Positions 54,267-64,000 of a stretch of DNA of 64,000 nucleotides are shown here, in pieces. The translations under genes and the position numbers were made by a program. How positions within the stretch are numbered: position 1 is the first letter of the stretch; every line of letters begins with the position of its first letter. The notes below the pieces were generated by a model, which was not told where the DNA came from, did not search any database, and saw only the letters and a list, made by a program, of their open reading frames with translations. This DNA is from Perilla frutescens. Taxonomy: Eukaryota > Streptophyta > Magnoliopsida > Lamiales > Lamiaceae. Location of the stretch: the NCBI GenBank assembly GCA_026008535.1, contig BRKX01000004.1, positions 59,404,501 through 59,468,500 on the forward strand, in the 5' to 3' direction.

Positions 54267-57200
54267 TGTAATACCCCAGATTTTTTTGAGTAAGGTTTAG
54301 AGAATTGTTAATATTAATTAATTAATTAAAGAAGGAATTTAAATAAGATTAGCTATGGTTGGATGTCAGTCACGGCTTTAAGAGTCAGTTTTCGTGAAGA
54401 TCATCTTTTCGGAAAAGACGATCTTAATTCTTTTCTTGCCATTTGTGGTTTTTTTAGAAAGGTTTTAACTTAAAGAGTACACCGGTGTTTCTGGATTTTA
54501 AATCTGAAGTCATTTGAGTTCCCGGTGATGGAAAACGTATTTAAAAAGGGGAATGAATAGTAACTTTTGCGTGCGCTCGTGTTTTGAGAAATTTACAAAA
54601 TCTTCCTCGTTGATTCGAGTCCAGTTCTGTTAGGCCCCTCCTATGGGAAATGACTCAAGGATTCCGTTGGCGTTCACGGATTTCCATTCTGAGGTCAATC
54701 GAACGCTCGGGAGTAAAATCTGTCAGTCTGAGTGAATAGTAAAAAGTAATTCCAAAAAGGGAATCTTTGCTCGTGTTTCTTCTGACAAACCCATCTTCTT
54801 CACAAATCAAGTTGGTTCATTAGTACTCGAGCCAACGAGTCTCCCGATATTTTTAAATTTCGTGTTTGAAGTCATTTGGACCTCGACATCAAATAAAACA
54901 GCTTTTAACCGAACCCGAGGTAACTTTTGCAGTATCTCCGCACTGCAATGGCTTCCAAGGGAAGCCAAAGCTTCTCTTATAAATAGAGGGCCACCCCTCA
55001 CCATTCATTTGTTCATTCATTCTATCCATTTCACTTCCGAGAGAGTGGGAAAGCTCGTGAGAGCCGAGAAAGTTTTGCCGAAGTAAAAGAGCATTCTTCG
55101 TGAGTGTTCTGAAAAATGACGAGCAGAGTGGCATGGAAGGGATGCGGTGAGGGAAGGTGCTAGGGGCGCCATTGGGTCATAGCAGGCGGCTCTGCCACCG
55201 TTGCGACTCGATGAGACACCGAGCTTGCCACCTTTCTTCGACGCACCTAACCTCGTCCATTCTTTTTCGTCGGGCTCAATTCTATTTCCTTTCCGTCTTT
55301 TAAATTCCGCGTTTACTTTCCGTTCTTCATATTCTTCATGTTCTTCATTATTACTCATTTACTTCCGCCTCAAGTTGTATTTTGATTTAGTGAAGTTCCA
55401 AGTTATAGCATTCTGTTATATTTCTCGTTATTATTTCCGTTGTTATTCTCATCATTATTTCTAGTAATCGTCTCATTTATCCGCTGAAATTCCGTTAAAA
55501 GTTTATACTAAGGATTTCGCCATTTATTCTAATTATTCAAGCGGATTATCGTGATTATTTTCATTGTTATGTTGATTTCTTTTTAAATTAAAGTATGTTA
55601 TCTAAGAAAATTTTCGAGTGTTCTTCGTGTTCGTCGAAGAAATCGATGAACAATGAAGAACCCGGAAGATAAAAATCCATCCAGAAATTGGGCGGAAGAG
55701 AGAGAAACCATGTGCCGTGACCGCGGGGGGGTGCGCGGTCGTGCAACACCCCCCTCAACCCAGAAGCCCGTGAACGCGGAGGGTGCGTGGCCGCGGGGCT
55801 GCGCGGGCGCGCGGGGTGCCGCCGGCGCGCGGTCTCCTTCCCGTGTCGTTCGATGCTGATTTTTCCGGCTATTTTTTACCCTATTTCCGAGTTTTTCGAG
55901 CTTTTCAAACCATGATATTTCCAAGCTATATTCAAGTTTAAATTTTAGAGAAATATTCAAGTTACTTCCGATTTAATTCGATTAAGCTATTCAAATTTAA
56001 TTTCCGTCTAAAAATTGAGAAAATAAGTCGAGAAGTTCCTTAATTAAAATAAATCCTTCTCGGATCTTTATAAAGTCATAAAGTCGTGCTATCCATGATT
56101 AAGTCCTAAATATATAAGATGGGTATTATTTAATTCCATATTTTAGCTAGTTCCTCGTGGAAGGCCGCTAAGTCGATAATTCAACTTTTGTAGGAGCAAG
56201 TGAACCTCGTGGGAATTCGAAGAAGGATCATCAACTCATTGCTACATCTTCTGCTTCGTGATCGAGGTGGGTAAATCTATCCTCATCTAAAGTTTGAGCT
56301 AATGAGCTCTAGAAGCATGTTAGGGCAAATGAAATATCCAATAAAGTATTTTTGCTCTGCTTGATTGATCTCTGTAGAAGGAAGGAGAAAGGAAGATATT
56401 ATGTTTTACTTGAGCTCCCAATCATGTTTAGAAATGATACAATTACTAAAGTATTGTTTATGCTTAGCATGAGATGTTTAGAACTATCTTTGGTTTCGAT
56501 TCGTATTTATTTACGTTCTTTTCCTGGAATCGAATGTTTATGCTTGTTAAGCTCGCAGAGTTAAGAACTAAGATTTGCCTTGTTAGGGTAGCATTAAATC
56601 CCTTGTAGGCCGAGTTCATGTAGTAGTAAGGATCAGCCCTTAGACATTGTTCTTAGTTTGATGTTGCTAGCAAGGTTAAGAAAGGAAGGAACTTAGATTT
56701 TCACTTAAGCAGGATTTGAGCTCAAGAACTCTTAAGGGAGTCACTGCTGGGTTTTTCCCTCACAAACTCATTCGGATATTTGAGGTAACGCCTCTTCTAT
56801 CCTATGGCATGCCTAAGGGTGCAGTTGACATCAGGTTTGAGCCAAGTTGGGCCCAAAAGAACAGAAAAGGTTTTACGGATATGGAGAGGGCTTTTGCGTT
56901 TTTCTCTCCATATACCGTCTGTTAACTATTGGATATCTTGAAGTTATTAAAGTATTTTTGCTAAAACCCACTGAGTACATTAGTGCTCATGCCCCCTCTT
57001 TTCAAATGTTTTCAGGTTGAGATGCTGAGGATGTTGGTGGCTGTGGATGTGGGTTGGCTGCCAAGACTGTTTTGCTATTATCCGAATTATGTTTGAAGCC
57101 CCATGATGTTTCTGCTACTCTGATACACTTTTCTAATTCCGTTTAAGTTTTGTTATGATCGTCGAGACTCTAAGAATATCCCAGATATGATTAAATATTT

Positions 57201-57473
57201 ATAAATGCATATTATGTTTATCTCCATTTCTCGAGTATGTCTTCAGTTTGCTTACGAAGAGACCTATTCACATTGGTATCTGATTAGTTAGCCATTTCAT
57301 TCCGCTTAAGCATGTTTCCTTTTAACCTAAGTAAACCCGCGCATCACCACCTATCTTCTAAAGCATATCTTTGTTGTTAAACTTCTCTGTAAATCTTCCG
57401 ACTTTATTCATTAATCCCTTAACAACACCCCGTCCTCATTTGTTAATCCTTATCTCGGGACCGGGCTGTTACA
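54267..57473 (+). repeat. 3' LTR of the chromovirus
   Basis: About 3,207 bp, same order of landmarks as the 5' copy: TATAAATAGAGGG at 54978, GC-rich island about 55705-55850, end CTCGGGACCGGGCTGTTACA. The two LTRs differ by scattered substitutions and small indels. Confidence 0.92.
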
Positions 57474-57478
57474 GATAA

Positions 57479-58179
57479 GTATGGGAAGACAAGGCGAATG
57501 AATGTGTTTAAGAATTGAGTTAAGCATTGCATCTTCTCTGCTGCTTATAAATTAGTAATTTTGCATGCATTTAACCATAGCAATCGAGTGCTTCTGGCTG
57601 ATCAGCTATGTTATTTGATGGCAAATCAGCTGAATAAATGATGTATGCATCTCAGCTGTCTACCTGGACTTTTACTTTTTGATCAAGTGGCTGAGATTTG
57701 AGGGTTTTCAAAATATGGGTAGTCTCCATAAATAGCAAAATATATGTCAGAAGATTTGCTATTTATATCCCTCAGAAGTTCTTCTCTTTTGACTTTAATA
57801 CTTGGCATAGAGACTTTAATGGCAACTCAGATAAATAGTAAGCTTATTTTGAAATGTTAACAGTAACTGTTCAAAAATAAGCTTGAGGAATAGAGAGTAG
57901 AGAAGCTTATCGAAGAGGACTGGTCATGCATTTGTTGAGATAGTTTTAGCTCTAGGCGTCAGTTTCCTGCTGAACTGATGATTTCTCCTTTTAAACTGAT
58001 TTGATTAGTTTTGTTGATCAACTGCTGATTGACTTTTTTGTCAGTTTTCTCTTCTTGAGCGGTTGGACTGGGCTAGCTTCTCCACTTTCTCTAGAGCTAT
58101 TTGACCTTTTTCTCTTTGAAGCTGAACTTGAGATATCCTTGGAATGATCAATTCTAACTTTATTCTCAGCTTGCTGAAG
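57479..58179 (-). other. Spacer between ORF copies 1 and 2
   Basis: Continues the 5' leader of copy 1 after the chromovirus insertion. AT-rich, then (57950-58150) dense in AACTGAT/CAGCTGA motifs like those of 41500-42300 and 63500-64000. No gene. Confidence 0.5.
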
Positions 58180-59904
58180 TTACGTAAGAGCAACTGCTGA
58201 GTTGGACAGCTTCAAGGTGGTCAGCTCTGAAATTCCTCTGCAGAGGGAGCTGGACTGATTGATAATCAGTTTTGCAGCTCTTGAGCATAACTTGATAAGG
58301 GGAGTGACATAGCTCTTGGACAGGAGATGTGGTGACGTGGCAGTATCCTTAACGTCTTTTTCTCCCTTATGTCCACGCTTTTGACTCCTCGGGGTCACCA
58401 TAAGTTGAGTATGAGATAGATCTTGATCTATCTTTTCATTGGCAGCTTCAGCTTGTAATGATGCCTCTTCTGACTGAATTGAATTATTATCAAAATTTAG
58501 TTTTTGGCAATGTCGATCGACTTGATTGTTGACAAACTGATTTACAGTTGCAACTTCTTGCGATCTCAAGCTGGCTTGAACATTAGCTAGCATGGCCTTA
58601 GCTGGAATGTTATTATCAAGTCGACACTTCATTATCCTCTAGACTTGCACAATGGTTGGAGGAAATAGATTTGAAGCTCCAATCCATTTAATGCTCCAAG
58701 TCTCTTCACGTTGCCAAAAGCTCATGCCATGAAAGGCAGTTAGCAAGAAATGTGACTGGATTGACATGGAATGTCTCCAGTTGTACCAGTAGAAGTACCG
58801 GTGCAGTTGTTTGAACAACTGATTATCTTGCTTGGCAACATAGGTGAAGTGAGTGAGAAGGAGATTTGTTACATCTTTCTGTGCACTCTTGATTGCATAT
58901 TCGCCACTGTAATAAGTGCAAATAATGTCTTTAGTTATATGGAGAGAAGGACAAGTTCTTCTGAAATATTCAGCTCCGTAATTTGGATGAGGGATTCCAA
59001 TGAATGGAATGAGCTCATCTGGATCAAAGCAGGATTTGAAGTCAACTGATTATCCATTTTTGGAGTATGGAGAAAGAACTTCATTGATAGTGGAGCTGCT
59101 TGAAGTTGTATCGCCGGCTTTAGCTTTAGATCTCCTCTTCTTTTTTAGTGGCTAAAGATGTGCTCTCCCTTTCTTAGGAATCTAGTCGGAGATGAGGACT
59201 GATAGTTCGTCATCATTTGGAAGCTTCAGCATATCTTCCAGGAGCTTGCTCATTCTTAGAACAAGTCCCACTTTGGACTCAAATTTCCCAGTCTTCTTTG
59301 AGTCAACAGCTTTGATGACTTGATGATTGAATTGGGAGAATACAAATTCTACCCAATTTGCTTCCAATCCTTCAACAAGGTGTATCATTACCTTGTATCA
59401 TTCTTGAGTGAATTGACTCAAGCTTCCAATGGCGCCGAACATCATTTTATTCGTGATATCGAGTATGACTCTATACTCAGGCGTCAAGTCAGTTTTAGCT
59501 GTGGTAAAACTGAATTGTTTGTCATAAGTTGAAGCTCGCCATTTTTTCCAATACGGTTCAGCTAAATCTTTCAGATCTTGAAACTTGGAACCCTTTCTGG
59601 AAAGTTGAAAGATTTCTACTATCTTTCTTTTAGTGATTTGAAGTTTGTGCCCTTGAACCACTGAAGATATCACTTTCCCATCTCTAGATACCTTTGCTTG
59701 AAGCAAGAACTTACTCACCAAGCTTTGTCTGAAGAATCTTGATGGGGTTTCAAGGTAATGCAGAATTCCGGTCTTGTGAAGATTAACTAGAAGAAATGGG
59801 TTGTTTGATTCTTTAAGAATCAATTGAAATTTCTGTCTCTCCAGAAATTTATCTCTTATCATTTGCTCTTTGAAAGAAGTAAGAGCTTTGGATGATTCGG
59901 CCAT
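58180..59904 (-). pseudogene. TE-associated uncharacterised protein family, copy 2 (broken)
   Basis: Starts MAESSKALTSFKEQM at 59904. The core matches copies 1 and 3: LHKTGILHYLETPS, LVSKFLLQAKVSRDGK, then IFQLSRKG; after an in-frame TGA near 59398-59400 it goes on with LEANWVEFVFSQF and LRMSKLLEDML. Later segments in other frames still align with copy 3: IPFIGIPHPNYGAEYFRRTCP and FHGMSFW. The final part (58632-58180) is Gln/Asn/Ser-rich. Several stops and shifts. Function unknown. Confidence 0.6.
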
Positions 59905-60307
59905 TTTGAAAATTTTGGCTAAATTTGAGTTGAAGCTCCTTTGTTTTTTTTAAAGAGAGAGTATACTCTTTTTGGAAGATGATTTTGAAAGAGTATGTGT
60001 GTTTTTGCACAAGTATTCTCTTTTGAGAAATGTTGAGATAGTTGGAGCAAGGGGGTTTTTATGAGAGAGGAAATAGACTCATAAACTGTTGGTTGAAAGA
60101 ATTTAATGCCCCTTGTCGGTTTGAGATCGTTGGTTATTTAATGACTATGAGACGTGTCATTATTTCACCAACGGTCAAAAATTCAAAATGAATGCTGACT
60201 TGTCATTTATTTTTCAAAAGAAATTTTATTTTTGAAAAGAAATTTTGAATACACTAAGTCACAAGTTGATAACTGAAGTCTTGAATCAGCTTCGCTTGAT
60301 CAAGCTC
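59905..60307 (-). other. Spacer/leader between ORF copies 2 and 3
   Basis: About 400 bp with GA-rich purine tracts on the minus strand and TTTTTGAAAAGAAATTTT repeats (60215-60250). No coding signal. Copy 3 ends where this begins, so the copies lie head to tail. Confidence 0.5.
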
Positions 60308-63140
60308 TTAGTTATCCTTGTGTTTAGTCCTTCTTCTCTTGGTAGCAGGCACAGTGGGACTACTTTCCCCTTCATCAGAGCTAGAGGACTCACTATCAGT
60401 TGATTGAAGTCCAGTGTGAGCTTGAATCTTTCTGATCAGCTTCTTGTGCCTCTTCAATTGTTGTTGAATGCTCTGAAATAGCTCTTCATGTTGAGCTATT
60501 AACTGGCCTGGTGATCTTCTAGACTGATCGGCAGCATGGATCGATCCTACTGGGCTGGATTGATCAGTTGCAATGGTCATTTAGAGATCTTCTCCTTTGG
60601 ATGATGCTTCATCTCCTCCTTCAGCAGCTTCTAGTTCCTCACAGGGAACTGTGTTTGACTGTTCAGCTGCTTGCTCAACTGACTTAGCCACTAACTGATC
60701 TGTATCTCCCAGATAAATAGTATCGTTGTGGCTTAATTCAGGGGGAGTCTCATGATCAGCTTGAGCCTGAGCTTGGAGTGCTATCTAGACAGGATCGATA
60801 AAGATCACTATGTCCCTCACTTCTGGTTGAGCTTCCAGCTGAACTGCTTGATTAGTCAGATCTTCAGCAGTTATCTCATCATTAGCTAGTGGAGATGCGG
60901 GCTCAATTGGGGTAGCAATAGTCTCTTTAAGGAAGGCTGAGGGTTGAACTGATTCCTCAGCTAGTTGATCAGCATCTGTCTGTTGAACAAGCTCCACGAC
61001 TGGTGACTTGAGTGACTCATCAAACTCTTCGTCACTTGCATTTCTGGCTTCAACAGTTCTTGCTTCTTCTTGCCTGTCTGGAGAATCGAGTATGGTATTG
61101 ATTTCACATTCTTCAGTTTGTGGGTATTTTTCAGACTGCAACTCTTTTGCTGTTTCTTTGATGATTTCATCAATTAGAGTTTTTTCTTCTCTATGAAACG
61201 AGCTTCCAGCTTGATCTCTTAACTGATTTTTCATCAATTCATCAAAAAGAAATTTTTGCTTTGTCCTGATGTTCTTCCACTTCTACTCTTCATCCTCATC
61301 AGGATAATTAGAAAGTTGAACTCCTTTTAGCTTGCTTACTTTTTCGACAACATCGAACATTGATCCTTCTGATGGATCTGAGCATAGCTTGCGAAGATGG
61401 ATATGTCTTTTTAGTTCATTATCTTTTGGTACCCAGGCATGCTTGTTGCTTGTCTAATGCGAGCTCCATTCTTCTTCTCACTACCAGAAGCTCATCCCAT
61501 GAAATGCCATGAGCATAAGAAATGAGTCAGCTGCGTAAACATTCCTCTAGAGGAACCAGTAGATATACCTCAGTAACATGGTGTAAAGCTCTTCATATCC
61601 AATCAGCTCTTCAATAAAGTGTTGAGCCGTATATTGACTGGTTTGCTCCTTTGCCCACTTCTGGATTCTTTCTCCTTTTGAGTAAGCATTGATGTTCCCT
61701 TCAGTTCGAGGGTTTGGTAGGGCATGTGAACTGGAAGTAATCTGTACCTGCTCCTTTGTGCGGTATTCCTCGAGCAGGGATGATGTCCATTGGATTTGCA
61801 CAAAATCTAAGGTCTGCAAGAGATGTGTGTCCGAGATCCTCAATAGTGGCTTTAGATGGTATTGAGGGATTTAGAATAGGACTCTTAGCTCTTTTGCTCC
61901 TTGGCTGTGAGAGTTTAGCCTTTTTCTTGTTGAGCTGATTAGTCAACTTCTTTACTTGGGCTGATCTTGTGATGGGCCTTCTTGCTGATGCCTCATGCCT
62001 TGAGGTTTCTTCTTCAGCCATGTCTACTCTGGCTTGATTTGCTAAAGACTTAGCTTGAGCTGATGAGCTGGTTTCTGTGATGACTCTTCTTGCCCTTCTG
62101 ACTGATGTCTGAGCTGATGATTCGGCTTTAGTTGACTGGAATATAGATCTAGCATCAACTGTTCTAAGAGGTTGAACATTCAGTGGTGTGCCGAACTTCT
62201 GCGCTATAGGAATATCATCCTCAGAGTCTGTAGATGTTCCTTTTGGATTTTTAGTCACTGCTTCCTTTCCTTTTCCTTCAGGAGCAACTTTCTTTCTAGA
62301 TTGTGTAGTCTGCTAGGATGCAGACTCTTTGATTGAGATTGACTTGGCTCGCAGTTTTGGAATATAATCAAGCTTTATGACAGTTGTGAAAGATGTCTCT
62401 TCCTTCATCAGTTCTGGAAGTTGTTTTTCCAGGATGATGCTGATTCGGTGAAGATAGCACATTCCATGAGGGAATTTTAGATCATCTCCATTCTTTTCCC
62501 AGGAGTCAACAAATCTCTTTAGTTGCCCAAAGAAGAACTTTGCCCAGTTGATTTTTATCTGGTACATAATCGCAACACAGATTTGATACTTGGGCTCTGA
62601 CATTTCTGACCAGCTTCCAGCAGTTCCAACTACCATTTTGAAAGCTATTGATCCCAATACTTGGTATTCTTCTTTGAACAGAGAGATGTAGTGATTCTTT
62701 TTGAACAAGGTAGCTACATCTTCTCGTTTCCATAGTTTGTAGTCGCTCTCAGAATCAGAGTGAATGTCTTCAAGATGTGGTCCACTGGTTGGAAGCTTGA
62801 ACATTTCTTCGAGTGTCTCAGCTGTCATAGTAAACTCCTGTCCTCTCACCTTGGTGGTGAACGAATCTATTCTGTCGTAGCCATCTGAGTTGAGGTAGAA
62901 CTCAGCTACGGCTTCAGCATAGACGCGAGAGGGGGCGATTTCAAGGAATACTTGTAGCTGAGTATCATACAGCTTAGTAATGATTTCTTCGCTGAGCTCT
63001 GAGTTTTGGCAATTTTCTAAGAATACAGTTGGCTCGAAAAACTTATCTTTGATCAACTTATCACAGAATATAGATGAGTCTTCTCTGGTTAAGCGGAAGT
63101 TAAACTCTCTGCGAACACGATGATCTAGGTTTTGGGCCAT
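60308..63140 (-). pseudogene. TE-associated uncharacterised protein family, copy 3 (longest)
   Basis: Likely start MAQNLDHRVRR at 63140; an in-frame ATG at 63236 would add 32 residues. The core: SELSEEIITKLYDTQLQ, VFLEIAPSRVYAEAVAEFYL, EMFKLPTSG, KINWAKFFFGQLKRFVDSW, HRISIILEKQLPELM. A TAG at 62313-62315 interrupts it; the same frame goes on with STDSEDDIPIAQKF and basic, Arg/Lys/Ser-rich text (QLNKKKAKLSQPRSKRAK), then IPARGIPHKGAGTDYF. A frame change near 61720-61760 leads to KWAKEQTSQYTAQHFIEELIGYEEL, an acidic Glu-rich region (61237-60785) and a basic tail KRRRTKHKDN ending at 60308, with further stops at 61547, 60785 and about 60581. About 940 codons before decay, likely nuclear by its basic clusters. 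No enzymatic motif. Confidence 0.6.
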
Positions 63141-64000
63141 GTTTTTGGGTGAAAACTTTTGGAGAGAGAGAGAAAGATTGAGCTTATGAGCAGTGGAGAG
63201 CTTGACTTTTGGAGGAATGAGAGGCTTCGAAGGCAAAGAATCAAAGAGAGATAGTGAACGGTAATTTTGAGATTTCAGCCAAGTTATTTATGAGGAGAGA
63301 TGATTTTGATCCAACAGTCAGAAAAGTTAATTTCAATTGGCTTGAACGGCTTTGATAAGCTGGTACTGAAGTGCCGGCTGAAAAGTCGTTCAAAAACTAT
63401 CCGTCCATAATTAATGAGGAGAGAGAAAGGAGGGTGGGTCCAACGGTAATATTAAGATGACACGTCATTTTACCATTTCAGTAATAAAATTCAATTTGAA
63501 CTTATCTGATCATAGCTCTCCTTCAGTCTCTGAGTGGCGTTGAGCTGCTGACGTCATCAGTTGGCCTCGTCTGTTGACGACTGATGATCTCATTTGCTTG
63601 GATTGATCACTTTCAGCTGGAGTCCCTTCAGCTTTGACTCCTATCTTTCGTCAGCTTGAGCTGTCCTCTCAGCTTTGCTCCGCCTAAGCTTTTTCAGCTG
63701 CTTACTTCAGTTGAAGCTTTTTCTCTTCAGTCAGTTTTGGATTCAACTGCTCCCATCAGTTGAACATGACTAGTTGAGAACTGATGCCTTCTGTGATCAG
63801 TATACTCATCTTCTTTCTTCAACTTCTATTTGGCCTTTGCCATTTCTTCAGAACTGATTTGGGCTTATCAGTTTAAGCTTCATAGCTTAGCGAACTGATG
63901 CCATTTTGATTCAGTTCTCATCTTCAGCTGGAGTGTTCCTCTTCACTCCTTCTCTTGGCTCATCATCATTCTCCTTTGAAGCTAGTTCTAGTAATCCCAA
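63141..64000 (-). other. Leader of copy 3 and right edge, motif-rich non-coding
   Basis: On the minus strand a GA-rich leader (63160-63260) precedes the ORF. From 63490 to the edge the text is saturated with CAGCTGA, TTCAGTTGA and AACTGATG words, as in 41500-42300 and 57950-58150. Whether a 5' LTR begins here cannot be seen within the window. Confidence 0.45.

Larger units (their letters stand above)
44877..57473 (+). mobile_element. Ty3/gypsy chromovirus, Tekay/Del-like, 12.6 kb, with extra ORF
   Basis: LTRs of about 3.2 kb (TGTAATACCCC...CTGTTACA), perfect target duplication GATAA at 44872-44876 and 57474-57478. Order: LTR, primer site, extra ORF, gag, protease, RT, RNase H, integrase, chromodomain, purine tract (CTTAAGGGGGGTAGGA, 54251-54266), LTR. 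Long LTRs and the C-terminal chromodomain place it near Tekay/Del. Stops and frameshifts in gag and pol make it inactive, but they are few, so it is not very old. It is nested in the minus-strand ORF cluster. Confidence 0.93.

Noticed and set aside
1..64000. CRISPR arrays, bacterial operons or organellar genes
   Set aside because: The sequence is plant nuclear in character; no such structure was seen.

Overview
The window is nuclear DNA from a flowering plant, almost certainly a dicot. It is AT-rich, full of TA, ATT and AAT microsatellites, has GT-AG introns, and carries plant-specific transposon families. The minus-strand gene family at 43-63 kb reminds me of a very abundant repeat-associated protein family in Lamiales genomes (Gesneriaceae such as Dorcoceras). 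That resemblance is from memory and unverified, so the order is only a guess.

Only two ordinary host genes can be supported: a minus-strand ribosomal protein eL27 gene (about 14.3-14.7 kb) with a textbook plant ribosomal-protein promoter (site II plus telo-box), and a three-exon R2R3-MYB transcription factor (37.2-38.4 kb, plus strand). Everything else is transposable elements, their remains, or AT-rich intergenic DNA.

Layout: 0-4.1 kb holds a decayed tandem array whose units pair an snRNA-type USE-like box with a TATA box at a fixed spacing. A Helitron 3' end (4.3 kb) and a foldback element (4.7-5.1 kb) follow. A complete but broken Ty1/copia element lies at 5.94-11.82 kb (target duplication GAACT). 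A CCCTAAA-like repeat at 12-13 kb carries a nested Stowaway MITE. After eL27 come a short gag-only Ty3/gypsy derivative (16.88-19.51 kb, duplication TACAC), a Stowaway MITE, and a LINE/Sirevirus scrap heap (20-22.4 kb). 23-36 kb is AT-rich and holds Helitron and CACTA-like ends, two more copies of the CCCTAAA-like family, a long-TIR element containing a 60-bp tandem array and a multimeric Cassandra TRIM with 5S rRNA-like segments, a PIF/Harbinger-type MITE and SINE-like heads. The MYB gene is followed by a TIR MITE and a hAT-like end.

From 40.5 kb to the right edge lies a minus-strand complex: a 1.8-kb copia-type LTR with its polypurine tract, then three head-to-tail, diverged, decaying copies of a large non-pol ORF family. 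Between the first and second copy sits a 12.6-kb Tekay/Del-like chromovirus (44.88-57.47 kb, duplication GATAA, 3.2-kb LTRs) that carries an unusual extra ORF between its 5' LTR and gag.

The strongest candidates for something not routinely described are the USE-TATA array, the extra ORF of the chromovirus, the triplicated minus-strand ORF family, and the Cassandra multimer whose middle LTR has lost its 5S segment. All coordinates and comparisons were made by eye; no alignment or database search was run.
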